Below, one piece after another: positions 53,170 to 60,283 of a stretch of DNA of 64,000 nt. Each line of letters starts with the position of its first letter. Positions within the stretch are counted from its first letter, which is position 1. A model generated the notes under the pieces. It saw only the letters and a program-made list of their open reading frames with translations. It had not been told where the DNA came from and did not search any database. The translations under genes were made by a program, and so were the position numbers. Source of the DNA: an uncultured bacterium (GTDB lineage Bacteria; Myxococcota_A; Bradymonadia; Bradymonadales; Bradymonadaceae); assembly GCA_937981985.1 (NCBI GenBank), contig CALJNB010000005.1, positions 124,001 to 188,000 of the forward strand. Direction: 5' to 3'.

Positions 53170-53715
53170 TTAGCGCTTAGGTTCGAATAGGAATCTAATA
53201 CCCGTTTGTGTTCTCACAGGCTTCCACTGAAGTTTTAGAAAGGGATCAAAGCGATCTTCGCAACGAAATCCGTGTACAATCTCGGCAAATTTTTTGGTAT
53301 CCATTTCGTCATCTGAGAACTCAATTCCGACACCCTTTAGATAAAAAACATCCAAGTAATCCACTACGGCGATTTTTAAGGCATCAATTATTGTTGCAAA
53401 CTCGGCTACGGTTGCAAAATATCGAATCCAGATCGCATTTCCACTTTCGTTGAACGTGATCGCTTCATTTTCGCTGCTTTTCCAAAAAAAACGTTCAAAC
53501 TGAACGAAGACACGCTCATTTCCCTTTTCGATCACTTGAAAAACGCCCGAATGAGGTGTCTTAAACTTTGTTTGGGACACCAAATTAGGCATCAACGCGC
53601 CATGTCGCCCTTCATCGTAGCTTTTTAAGATCATCTTCGCCAAACTCAATTTACTTGCACCGACTATACCGCTGTGGTTAGAATAAGCGAAAGCATACCA
53701 GTAATTCAATCCCAT
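53170..53715 (-). CDS. Conserved-looking protein of unknown function
   Basis: The 181-residue protein has no signal peptide. The fold looks alpha/beta, with hydrophobic strands GVFQVIEKGNERVFVQFERFF and NAIWIRYFATVAEFATIID, followed by a short beta region. No known family could be named. Its ATG (53715) and the divergent ATG at 53730 are only 14 bases apart, so the promoters must overlap or lie inside the genes. A later in-frame Met (about 53634) is a possible alternative start. Confidence 0.65.
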   Translation of the reverse strand: MGLNYWYAFAYSNHSGIVGASKLSLAKMILKSYDEGRHGALMPNLVSQTKFKTPHSGVFQVIEKGNERVFVQFERFFWKSSENEAITFNESGNAIWIRYFATVAEFATIIDALKIAVVDYLDVFYLKGVGIEFSDDEMDTKKFAEIVHGFRCEDRFDPFLKLQWKPVRTQTGIRFLFEPKR

Positions 53716-53729
53716 CGGAGAACTTATCT

Positions 53730-55055
53730 ATGATAGTGCAATGTCCATCATGTGAGGCGCGTTACCGAATTGGAATAGAGAACGTGCCGCCACAGGGCGG
53801 GAAAATATCTTGTCCAGGTTGTTCAGAAAACTTTATTGTTTACCCGGACGTTTTGGACGATGAAAGTAACGAGGAGACTCGATCTGGTCCGGCTTTTAAC
53901 CTCCAGCAAGCAATGGATGAGGTGGAAGACGGGACACTAGAAATAAAGAATCCAATGAAAACGTGGGAAGCATCGCAAGCGGACCATAAATTGGAGGCCA
54001 ATCCCAACGAGTTTTCACCCACATCGGTGGTGAAAGTGAAAGAGGCGGATTTACCTTTTGATAATTTTTCAGGCGATTCTGAGGGGAATGAAGACAAAAC
54101 GGAGATGATCAATCTCGGAGATTTTCTCGCTATTGAAGAATCCGATGCGTCTGATGCCGACTATGCAGCAACAGAGGTTTTCACGTTAGCCGATCATGAA
54201 GAACAGGCTCGGTTGAAAGGAACTCTAATGGGGCGTCCAGCGACGCAGGGGCTCTCATTCCAGCAACCATCCGCGGTATCGTCCGGCCCTAATACCGGTC
54301 CCCTCGATGAGACATTACAAAAACAAACAGCTTCGTCGCTTTCTCGACCCGCTTCGCTGCCTAAACCTTCTGCGTTGCCAAAACCCTCAGCTCCGTCACA
54401 GAATCAAGCCTCTTTATCACCTCCCGTTTTAGGAAGCCAAGTTGCGTCGAATCCCATGGAGGCGTTGGCGCGTAATTTGGAAGTAGGCCAGCAAAACTTG
54501 CAATCGGATTCCAACTTTCGGGGACCATGGAAATTGCGGACCAATTTCGGCCTCACTTATGAGTTTCCCGACACAGAAAGCCTCAATACATGGATTAGCA
54601 CTCGAGAAGACGTCAGTGGATACACGCTGGCCGGGAGTGGTGATTATTACCCACTAAATTATTTCCCGCAGATTCGACCTAAGCACGCAGGCACATCCGG
54701 AAGTTTTAGTCGTCTCCAACAGCCCTCGCAGTTGCCCTCTTCGGAATTTTTAAACGCCCAATCTCCGCAAAGTCCGCAGGGGCAATACCCCGCGCCGGTG
54801 GCACAGCGCGAACCTGCAATGCAGATCCCTTCGGACGGAAATCCGGCTTCAGCCTTTCAACCGCCGGCCGATTATAAAGCGTTTTCAAATTCTGAAACAA
54901 ACCTACACGGTAAAGAAAGCGGTGGCGTTTTACCTCGAATTGCTTGGATTGTTTGTGGGCTTTCTGCGGTGATGATGGTTCTTACTGCACTCTACGTTTT
55001 TGGTGTTTTCGGTTCTAATGTGACCGGTATTTTGATTTTGGTCCGCGTTTTTTAA
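53730..55055 (+). CDS. MJ0042 zinc-ribbon protein with GYF-like domain and C-terminal TM
   Basis: The N-terminus is MIVQCPSCEARYRI, with CPSC and CPGC pairs of an MJ0042-type zinc ribbon (residues 5-8 and 28-31). A long Pro/Ser/Glu-rich linker (residues 45-270) follows. A domain at about 265-310 (GPWKLRTNFGLTYEF, LNTWISTREDVSGY) resembles the DUF4339/GYF_2 domain. A C-terminal membrane helix (VCGLSAVMMVLTALYVFGVFG) ends the protein. It is a paralogue of the next gene. Myxococcota use such proteins as membrane-anchored sensors or adapters; no partner is known here. Confidence 0.82.
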   Translation: MIVQCPSCEARYRIGIENVPPQGGKISCPGCSENFIVYPDVLDDESNEETRSGPAFNLQQAMDEVEDGTLEIKNPMKTWEASQADHKLEANPNEFSPTSVVKVKEADLPFDNFSGDSEGNEDKTEMINLGDFLAIEESDASDADYAATEVFTLADHEEQARLKGTLMGRPATQGLSFQQPSAVSSGPNTGPLDETLQKQTASSLSRPASLPKPSALPKPSAPSQNQASLSPPVLGSQVASNPMEALARNLEVGQQNLQSDSNFRGPWKLRTNFGLTYEFPDTESLNTWISTREDVSGYTLAGSGDYYPLNYFPQIRPKHAGTSGSFSRLQQPSQLPSSEFLNAQSPQSPQGQYPAPVAQREPAMQIPSDGNPASAFQPPADYKAFSNSETNLHGKESGGVLPRIAWIVCGLSAVMMVLTALYVFGVFGSNVTGILILVRVF

Positions 55056-55895
55056 ATGGATGTCTCTTGTCCCAAATGTGAAACAATTTTCGAACTTGAA
55101 TCGTCCAAGGTTTCTTCGTCGGGGAAAGTCAAATTACAGTGTTCCGAATGCGACCACATTTTCCGGATTCGGTCTGCTGTTGAGAATACAAAGAGGTGGA
55201 TGCTAAAAGACCAAAGAGGTGACGTTTCTTATTTTAGTACCTTTACCACGCTTCAAAAGTGGATAATGAAAGGCGAGGCGTCTAAGGTCGATGAGATATC
55301 TCGGAGTGGTGATAAATGGGTAACGCTGGATTCGATCGGTGAACTAGCTCCGATTTTTCAAGTCCTAGAGTCTAAAAGAGATCAGCTTCCCGAACCTCTT
55401 GTTGAAAATCTTCCTTCGACTATTTCTCAAGAAATAGAAATCGAGAAATTCGTTTCCTCACAGTCCCCTGCGGAGTCTCAATCATCGAATAGCCACCAAA
55501 AAGTGGAAAACGGAACCGATTCGGAATCGGTCGTGGCCGACTCAACGAAAGAAGAGGCCATTGCACAGACAGTTGCTCCGAAGTTGGGTAAGTCTGCCGC
55601 GTCGATGGAATTGGATCTGGCGTTGCCCCCAGGTATTCCAGAACCACAAACTTCAATTCATCAACCCTCCGCTTTTCGTAAGCCGATACTTTTGCTTCTA
55701 TTTTTAGCTGCCGTCGCTGTTCTCGGGCTCGTTGCGCTCATGAGTAAGGAGCAAACACCTTCTGCAGATGTCTTGGGAGAAAACAACCATCAAGAAACGA
55801 AGGAAGTTGAAATAAAAGAAAAGAAACGTAAGCCTCAAAAATCCAAGCAGACGCTAACTTTTGATAAGAAAGGTAACGGGACGAAGCAAAACTAA
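55056..55895 (+). CDS. MJ0042 zinc-ribbon protein, paralogue of the upstream gene
   Basis: The start ATG directly follows the TAA of the upstream gene. The 279 residues open with CPKC and CSEC pairs of the same zinc ribbon (MDVSCPKCETIFEL; VKLQCSECDHIFRI). A GYF_2-like segment then follows (KRWMLKDQRGDVSYFS, LQKWIMKGEASKVDEI). A TM helix lies at about 213-231, and a highly charged C-terminal tail (KEVEIKEKKRKPQKSK) completes the protein. It overlaps functionally with the previous gene, suggesting duplication and coupled use. Confidence 0.82.
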   Translation: MDVSCPKCETIFELESSKVSSSGKVKLQCSECDHIFRIRSAVENTKRWMLKDQRGDVSYFSTFTTLQKWIMKGEASKVDEISRSGDKWVTLDSIGELAPIFQVLESKRDQLPEPLVENLPSTISQEIEIEKFVSSQSPAESQSSNSHQKVENGTDSESVVADSTKEEAIAQTVAPKLGKSAASMELDLALPPGIPEPQTSIHQPSAFRKPILLLLFLAAVAVLGLVALMSKEQTPSADVLGENNHQETKEVEIKEKKRKPQKSKQTLTFDKKGNGTKQN

Positions 55896-57158
55896 TTAGT
55901 GTTCTGTTCTTTTGATGAGCGCGGCCAAAATTGTTGTAAGCAAGATCAAGAGAGCCCCGAAAACGGCGCTAAGTCTCAACATGAGATCAACGTTCTCAGC
56001 GTCAACGTAACTTAACGAGAGTAAGAGTATAGCAAAGCCACATCGACCCGCCATACTTTGAACTGAAAGGTAAGTTGCCCGTAAATGGGGCGCTAATCTG
56101 GGGATGATTTCGGCGTTCAAAATAGGGTTTAGGAATGAATGGGGCGCGTTGCGAAATAGAACTATTAGAACGACCCACCATGATGAAAATGCAGACATCA
56201 AAAAGATAATCAGAGTAACGACCGATAGCGATATGAGAACGGATGTCCTGACGCCAACGCGTTCTTTTATTCTATTTGAGTAGGCAGCAAAAATACTAGA
56301 GATTATCATGGCCGTAGCTGCGTGAAGTCCATTTACCCAGCTCGAATTTACGTATGTGAGTTTATTAATTTGGGTCGAGTTGAGGTATCGATCGATAAAG
56401 GTTTGAAAATACTCATAGGGCACGTGAACCAAAATTGTCATCGAAAAAGCGGCGAAAAACAGAAATCTCAAAGTCGGTTTTTGAAGCGCACTCGCGATTT
56501 CAGATAGTTGTGTTCGGATGCGAATTTCTGTTTTGGATTCAACCACCGGTTCTCGAAAAATCAGAAAGGTAATTCCCACGCCGCCAATAGCACCGACGAT
56601 ACTTAACCCATATGCCCACCTCAATTCGACTACTCCAATTAGACCTCCGGTAAGCGCGGCGATTCCTGTGGCGAAGCTGACGATAGCGCCAACTTTGGAC
56701 TCTCTTTCAGAGTAAGATTTTTCCTCCCCGGCTTCGCATAGAGATGCAAAATGAAAAGCAGTTTCGGTTCCGGATTGAAACGCGATTCCACCGGCTAAGA
56801 AAGTCTGAGCGAGGGCAAATGACCAGAATCCTTGAGCGGAAAAAAATAGGCAGTAAGAGACTAAAAATAATATCGCTGAAATACGTAGCGATCTGACTTT
56901 ACCGAATTTATCAGAGAAATATCCTGTAGGAACCTCTAAGAAAAAGACTGAAAAATAGTAGATCGCTTCAATTTTTAAAACGTCAGAAATCGAAAGTTTA
57001 CTTTCGAAATAGAGGAAGAATATGGCAATCCAAAAATAGGCGCCTGAAAGCGCGATGTATGTTGAGTACCATTTGATATTCTTGTTGGCGTTGGATTCGG
57101 GACGCAGATGAACTCTCCCGTCTTCGCTAGGGCTATTTTCTAGCGAGAGGTTATTCAC
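55896..57158 (-). CDS. Major facilitator superfamily transporter
   Basis: The 420-residue protein has 12 membrane helices. The MFS motif A lies in the loop between helices 2 and 3 (PTGYFSDKFGKVRSLR), with the usual Asp, Gly, Arg/Lys pattern. The start is GTG 57158, which overlaps the DsbA-like stop (GTGA). Because it is coupled to a thiol-redox protein, a link to export of a thiol compound or to metal stress is possible but not shown. Substrate unknown. Confidence 0.88.
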   Translation of the reverse strand: MNNLSLENSPSEDGRVHLRPESNANKNIKWYSTYIALSGAYFWIAIFFLYFESKLSISDVLKIEAIYYFSVFFLEVPTGYFSDKFGKVRSLRISAILFLVSYCLFFSAQGFWSFALAQTFLAGGIAFQSGTETAFHFASLCEAGEEKSYSERESKVGAIVSFATGIAALTGGLIGVVELRWAYGLSIVGAIGGVGITFLIFREPVVESKTEIRIRTQLSEIASALQKPTLRFLFFAAFSMTILVHVPYEYFQTFIDRYLNSTQINKLTYVNSSWVNGLHAATAMIISSIFAAYSNRIKERVGVRTSVLISLSVVTLIIFLMSAFSSWWVVLIVLFRNAPHSFLNPILNAEIIPRLAPHLRATYLSVQSMAGRCGFAILLLSLSYVDAENVDLMLRLSAVFGALLILLTTILAALIKRTEH

Positions 57159-57769
57159 GCCGCGGCGTTTCGTTTGACCAATTCTTTATAGAGTTTGTTG
57201 CCACGTAATTTTTTCTCTTTGGCAACCTGTTGCGCGAAAAGAAGCTGGTCGTCGACGAGTCTGCGTAGCGGCTCGGGATCTACCCCGAAGTAGGGAATTC
57301 CGTTGACAAAGAAAGTAGGAACCCAAGAAAGAGCCGATTCTTCGTAGATTTGGTTTCCGAGAAGTGCGTCATCCTTTCCTTCGTCGATTCGAAGGGTTCG
57401 GCGAATCGCAGCTATTGTTGTATCCGTATCGTCTCGGAAATTTTTCCAAATGAGTCGATGGGCGGCCCAAAATTTATTTTTGGCTTTAGCATCGATCGCA
57501 ATTTTTGCGTGGACGACGCCAGAGGGACGCTTTTCTGAGGTGCAAGGGATGAAGTAGAATCTCGTTTCTGGGATGTCCTTCATTATTGCCCTCGTCCAAT
57601 TTTCGACCTCTTGGCAATCTGGGCATCCGTAATCACCGACCTCGACGATCGTAACGAGCGCATCTTTGTCGATAGCGCCTTGAGATACGTGGTTTTTGGT
57701 ATCGATAAAAGTTACCTCAACGGAAGATTTACCGATGGGTGGCTTTGGGAAAAAACGTGATGAATTCAT
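57155..57769 (-). CDS. DsbA-like thioredoxin-fold protein
   Basis: The ATG at 57769 gives 204 residues; the frame also extends to 57913 without a better start. The active-site motif GDYGCPDCQEVENW (C-P-D-C) follows the first strand of the thioredoxin fold. The C-terminal half has the DsbA-type helical insertion (FWAAHRLIWKNFRDD) and a cis-Pro segment VPTFFVNGIPYFG. With this start no signal peptide is present, so it would be cytoplasmic; DsbA proteins usually have one. It could act as a disulfide oxidoreductase or as a reductase like FrnE. It shares an operon with the MFS gene. Confidence 0.8.
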   Translation of the reverse strand: MNSSRFFPKPPIGKSSVEVTFIDTKNHVSQGAIDKDALVTIVEVGDYGCPDCQEVENWTRAIMKDIPETRFYFIPCTSEKRPSGVVHAKIAIDAKAKNKFWAAHRLIWKNFRDDTDTTIAAIRRTLRIDEGKDDALLGNQIYEESALSWVPTFFVNGIPYFGVDPEPLRRLVDDQLLFAQQVAKEKKLRGNKLYKELVKRNAAA

Positions 57770-57929
57770 AAATTGCTCGATTCTTTGGTTTTTCAAACGT
57801 CGGCATACTAGCGAGTCGAACTCGCTTTGAAAACCTTTTGACGAAATCCTTTTAGAAAGCGCTATTTTCGGGGTTTGACAACATCCAACAAGGGAGTAAA
57901 GTGGGCCTAACAATTAAACACCAAATTTC

Positions 57930-57956
57930 GGCCAGTACTTGATGCTGGCCAAGTAC
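57930..57956. promoter_or_regulatory. Two overlapping perfect inverted repeats before the cupredoxin gene
   Basis: GGCCAG (57930-57935) pairs with CTGGCC (57945-57950), and GTACTT (57935-57940) pairs with AAGTAC (57951-57956). The arms overlap, so only one hairpin can form at a time. They lie 12 bases before the ATG of the cupredoxin-like gene, between it and the divergent DsbA-like gene. An operator or a switch in the leader is possible. Confidence 0.4.
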
Positions 57957-57967
57957 AAAGGATAATC

Positions 57968-58333
57968 ATGAAATTTATTAAAAACCTTACTCTTCTAATG
58001 ATTCTTGGACTATCGCTCTCGATGACTGTCGGTTGTGGTGGTGGTGACAAAGCAGCAGACGCGGCTCCGACCGAGCAAGCAGCAGCAACGGCAACAATTA
58101 AGCTGTCTGGCTACAAATTCAATCCAAACACTATTTCAATCACAGCTGGAACGATTGTAACCTTCATGAACGAAGATCCAGAAGTTCATAATGTTCGCAT
58201 TCCAGCGTTAAATATCGATGAAAACATCGAGCCTGGCGCGTCTTGGACTTACACCTTCGCAACAGCTGGTGAATTCGCAGTTGATAACAGAATGACCGAA
58301 AGCCCAATGCAAGCGACAATTACTGTACAGTAA
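57968..58333 (+). CDS. Cupredoxin-fold lipoprotein lacking copper ligands
   Basis: The 121-residue protein has a lipoprotein signal (LSLSMTVGC, lipid Cys at residue 23), an Ala-rich linker, and a compact beta-sandwich (KLSGYKFNPNTISITAGTIV; FMNEDPEVHNVRI; ASWTYTFATAGEFAV). This is the cupredoxin pattern. The first copper histidine remains (PEVHNVRI), but the C-x-x-x-x-H-x-x-x-M loop is absent: the sequence there is DNRMTESPMQA. Copper binding of the usual type is therefore unlikely. A terminator follows. Confidence 0.85.
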   Translation: MKFIKNLTLLMILGLSLSMTVGCGGGDKAADAAPTEQAAATATIKLSGYKFNPNTISITAGTIVTFMNEDPEVHNVRIPALNIDENIEPGASWTYTFATAGEFAVDNRMTESPMQATITVQ

Positions 58334-58362
58334 ATAAAGCCTTTCATTTCGACCTCATAATG

Positions 58363-58412
58363 CCGGACAAACTCGATACTTAGGTTTCAGGTTTCGCCCG
58401 GCGTTTTTTTTT
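58363..58412 (+). terminator. Probable terminator after the cupredoxin-like gene
   Basis: GCCGG (58363-58367) can pair with CCGGC (58399-58403) across a long loop, and a run of T follows directly (58405-58412). The stem is short and the loop is long, so the strength is uncertain. The T-run after a GC-rich block and its place 30 bases after the stop support the call. Confidence 0.45.
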
Positions 58413-58442
58413 GTTTCAATAATGATCCGAAAGTGTTGGACA

Positions 58443-58458
58443 CACCGTCTTTACGGTG
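58443..58458. promoter_or_regulatory. Short perfect hairpin before the J-domain gene
   Basis: CACCGT and ACGGTG form a 6-base stem with loop CTTT, ending 37 bases before the ATG at 58496. No T-run follows, so it is more likely an operator or leader element than a terminator. Confidence 0.25.
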
Positions 58459-58495
58459 GAACAGTCGCAAAGCATTAATAGCGAACGAGATTCTA

Positions 58496-59365
58496 ATGGA
58501 AGAAATTCTTACAATTTGCGGTGATATCGATACCCTTCGAAAAATGGTCGAGGATCTGCCTCCTAAACGTTTTACCCCCATTGCTTCGAAGAAAGGTGGT
58601 GCGATTGTTAAGAAAATCGCGAATCGGGAAATGCGTTTTGCAATCGTTCATAAAACATTGGCCGACGGCGATAGTTTGAACCTCCGTCAAGAACTTAAGG
58701 CAACCTTCCCTGACATTAAAATTTTGCTTCTGGGAACCACTCAAAAAGACGCTTATTCTGACGCTGTTCTCCGTTATCCCGTACCAGGCCCGGTCCTGCG
58801 CAACGCGATTTCGGGTTTATATCCCGTAGCGAGTAAGGGAGACGACCTTGCCCAATGGCGAGCCTTTAATCGCGAGCTCGATTCGATCGTGTCTGCTTTT
58901 AAGACGCAGAGTTATTATCAGATTCTTGGTCTGCAAAATACCGCTCCACATCACGCATTGGTCAATATTTACGATCAACTCAGCGCCCGATATCACCCGG
59001 ATCGCTATGCAACCATAGCAGGTTCGAAGTGGGGCGATGTGATTATCGGTAAAGTAACTTCGTTATATCAGTTGATTGTGGAAGCTTATTCTGTGCTGTC
59101 GGTCCGGCGTTCTCGAAAGCAGTACGATGATGAATTGAAAAAAGGAAACATTAGGATGATAGAAAGCGTTTTGGACGATGGTCCGGTCAGCCTTTTTACA
59201 ACGGCGAAAAATCCTCAAAGCCGAAAATTTTTGAAGTTGGCTCAAGCTGATTTAGCTAAAAAAAATTGGAGTGCGGCACTTCAAAATTTACGTTTTGCCC
59301 AGAGTATGGAAGATAATGCATTGGTTGACGAAAAAATTGCCGAAATTGAAAAGAAGATAAAATGA
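58496..59365 (+). CDS. Pseudo-receiver plus J-domain protein
   Basis: The ATG at 58496 is chosen over an in-frame start 63 bases earlier because ACGAGA precedes it. The first 110 residues have the alternating strand-helix pattern of a response-regulator receiver (LTICGDIDTLRKMVED, FAIVHKTLADGD, ILLLGTTQKDA), without the phosphorylated Asp and with no conserved Lys. A J domain (about 138-200) follows, with the HPD motif at 167-169 (YHPDRY), which activates Hsp70 (DnaK). A C-terminal helical part resembles one TPR unit (AQADLAKKNWSAALQNLRFA). It may bring DnaK to a target. The stop overlaps cdsA (ATGA). Confidence 0.82.
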   Translation: MEEILTICGDIDTLRKMVEDLPPKRFTPIASKKGGAIVKKIANREMRFAIVHKTLADGDSLNLRQELKATFPDIKILLLGTTQKDAYSDAVLRYPVPGPVLRNAISGLYPVASKGDDLAQWRAFNRELDSIVSAFKTQSYYQILGLQNTAPHHALVNIYDQLSARYHPDRYATIAGSKWGDVIIGKVTSLYQLIVEAYSVLSVRRSRKQYDDELKKGNIRMIESVLDDGPVSLFTTAKNPQSRKFLKLAQADLAKKNWSAALQNLRFAQSMEDNALVDEKIAEIEKKIK

Positions 59366-60276
59366 GGGAAAAGAAGAAATCTGACCTAATTCCAAGAGTC
59401 ATCACAGCTCTGGCTGCCGTTCCCATCATTATTTTTATTATGTTTGTTGCTCCCGCATGGGTTTTTGGAGCTTTGGTTGCCGTCGTTGCATCTATTTCGG
59501 CTTGGGAATATTGCAATATGGTTTATGGGACAAAACATAAAAACGGTACATGGCTTACCGCTGGTTTGGCGCTTTTGGTGTCGATTTCAATGTATCGCCA
59601 AACGCCAACAGAGGCCACTTTTTCTGTCGATCTTTTCCTGACTGATGGTTGGTCAATCGCCACGCTCTGCATCGCTGTTTTGGTCTTATTCCTATATTTT
59701 CTTTTTAGTTATAACGATCAAAAAGATGCTTCCATACTTATTTCGGGTTCAGTGACGGGCCTTATTTACGGCAGCGTACTTATTAGCACGATCGCATTGG
59801 TTCATCGTAACGGCGGTTCAGCAGGCGCGTTCTGGGTTCTGCTGACTTTGCTCATCGTTTGGGTTTCCGACACGGGGGCCTATTTCACCGGTCGCGCGTT
59901 CGGCAAAACTAAATTGTATAAAGCCGTGAGTCCAAACAAGTCTATTGAGGGCGCAATTGGAGGCTTTATTTTGAGCCTCGGTGCGGCCATTGGAGCCAAT
60001 AGTTTTTTCCCTTCATTGGCCGGTAGTCATGAATTTTTAGGTTTCGCCTACGAGCTTTCATGGGAGCCACTCTCTTTGGGGGCGATCCTCATTGTTGCCG
60101 TCCCTGCAAACCTCCTAGGCCAGACCGGTGACCTCGCTGAGAGCCTTATCAAACGAGCGCATGGCGTTAAGGATAGCGGTACGATCATATATGGGCACGG
60201 TGGAATGTTAGATCGAATCGACGCGTTGATCTTCGCTTCACCTTGGGTGTATATTTGTCAACGTATCTTTTCCTGA
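59362..60276 (+). CDS. cdsA: Phosphatidate cytidylyltransferase
   Basis: CdsA makes CDP-diacylglycerol from phosphatidate and CTP in the inner membrane. The 304 residues have about eight membrane helices. The signature S-D-T-G-A-Y region is present (VSDTGAYFTGRAFGKTKL, followed by VSPNKSIEGAIGG). The C-terminal CDP-alcohol site has GQTGDLAESLIKRAHGVKD and GHGGMLDRIDALIF. It is followed by rseP after 7 bases. In many bacteria dxr stands between these two; here it is absent. Confidence 0.96.
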   Translation: MREKKKSDLIPRVITALAAVPIIIFIMFVAPAWVFGALVAVVASISAWEYCNMVYGTKHKNGTWLTAGLALLVSISMYRQTPTEATFSVDLFLTDGWSIATLCIAVLVLFLYFLFSYNDQKDASILISGSVTGLIYGSVLISTIALVHRNGGSAGAFWVLLTLLIVWVSDTGAYFTGRAFGKTKLYKAVSPNKSIEGAIGGFILSLGAAIGANSFFPSLAGSHEFLGFAYELSWEPLSLGAILIVAVPANLLGQTGDLAESLIKRAHGVKDSGTIIYGHGGMLDRIDALIFASPWVYICQRIFS

Positions 60277-60283
60277 GAGCTTA

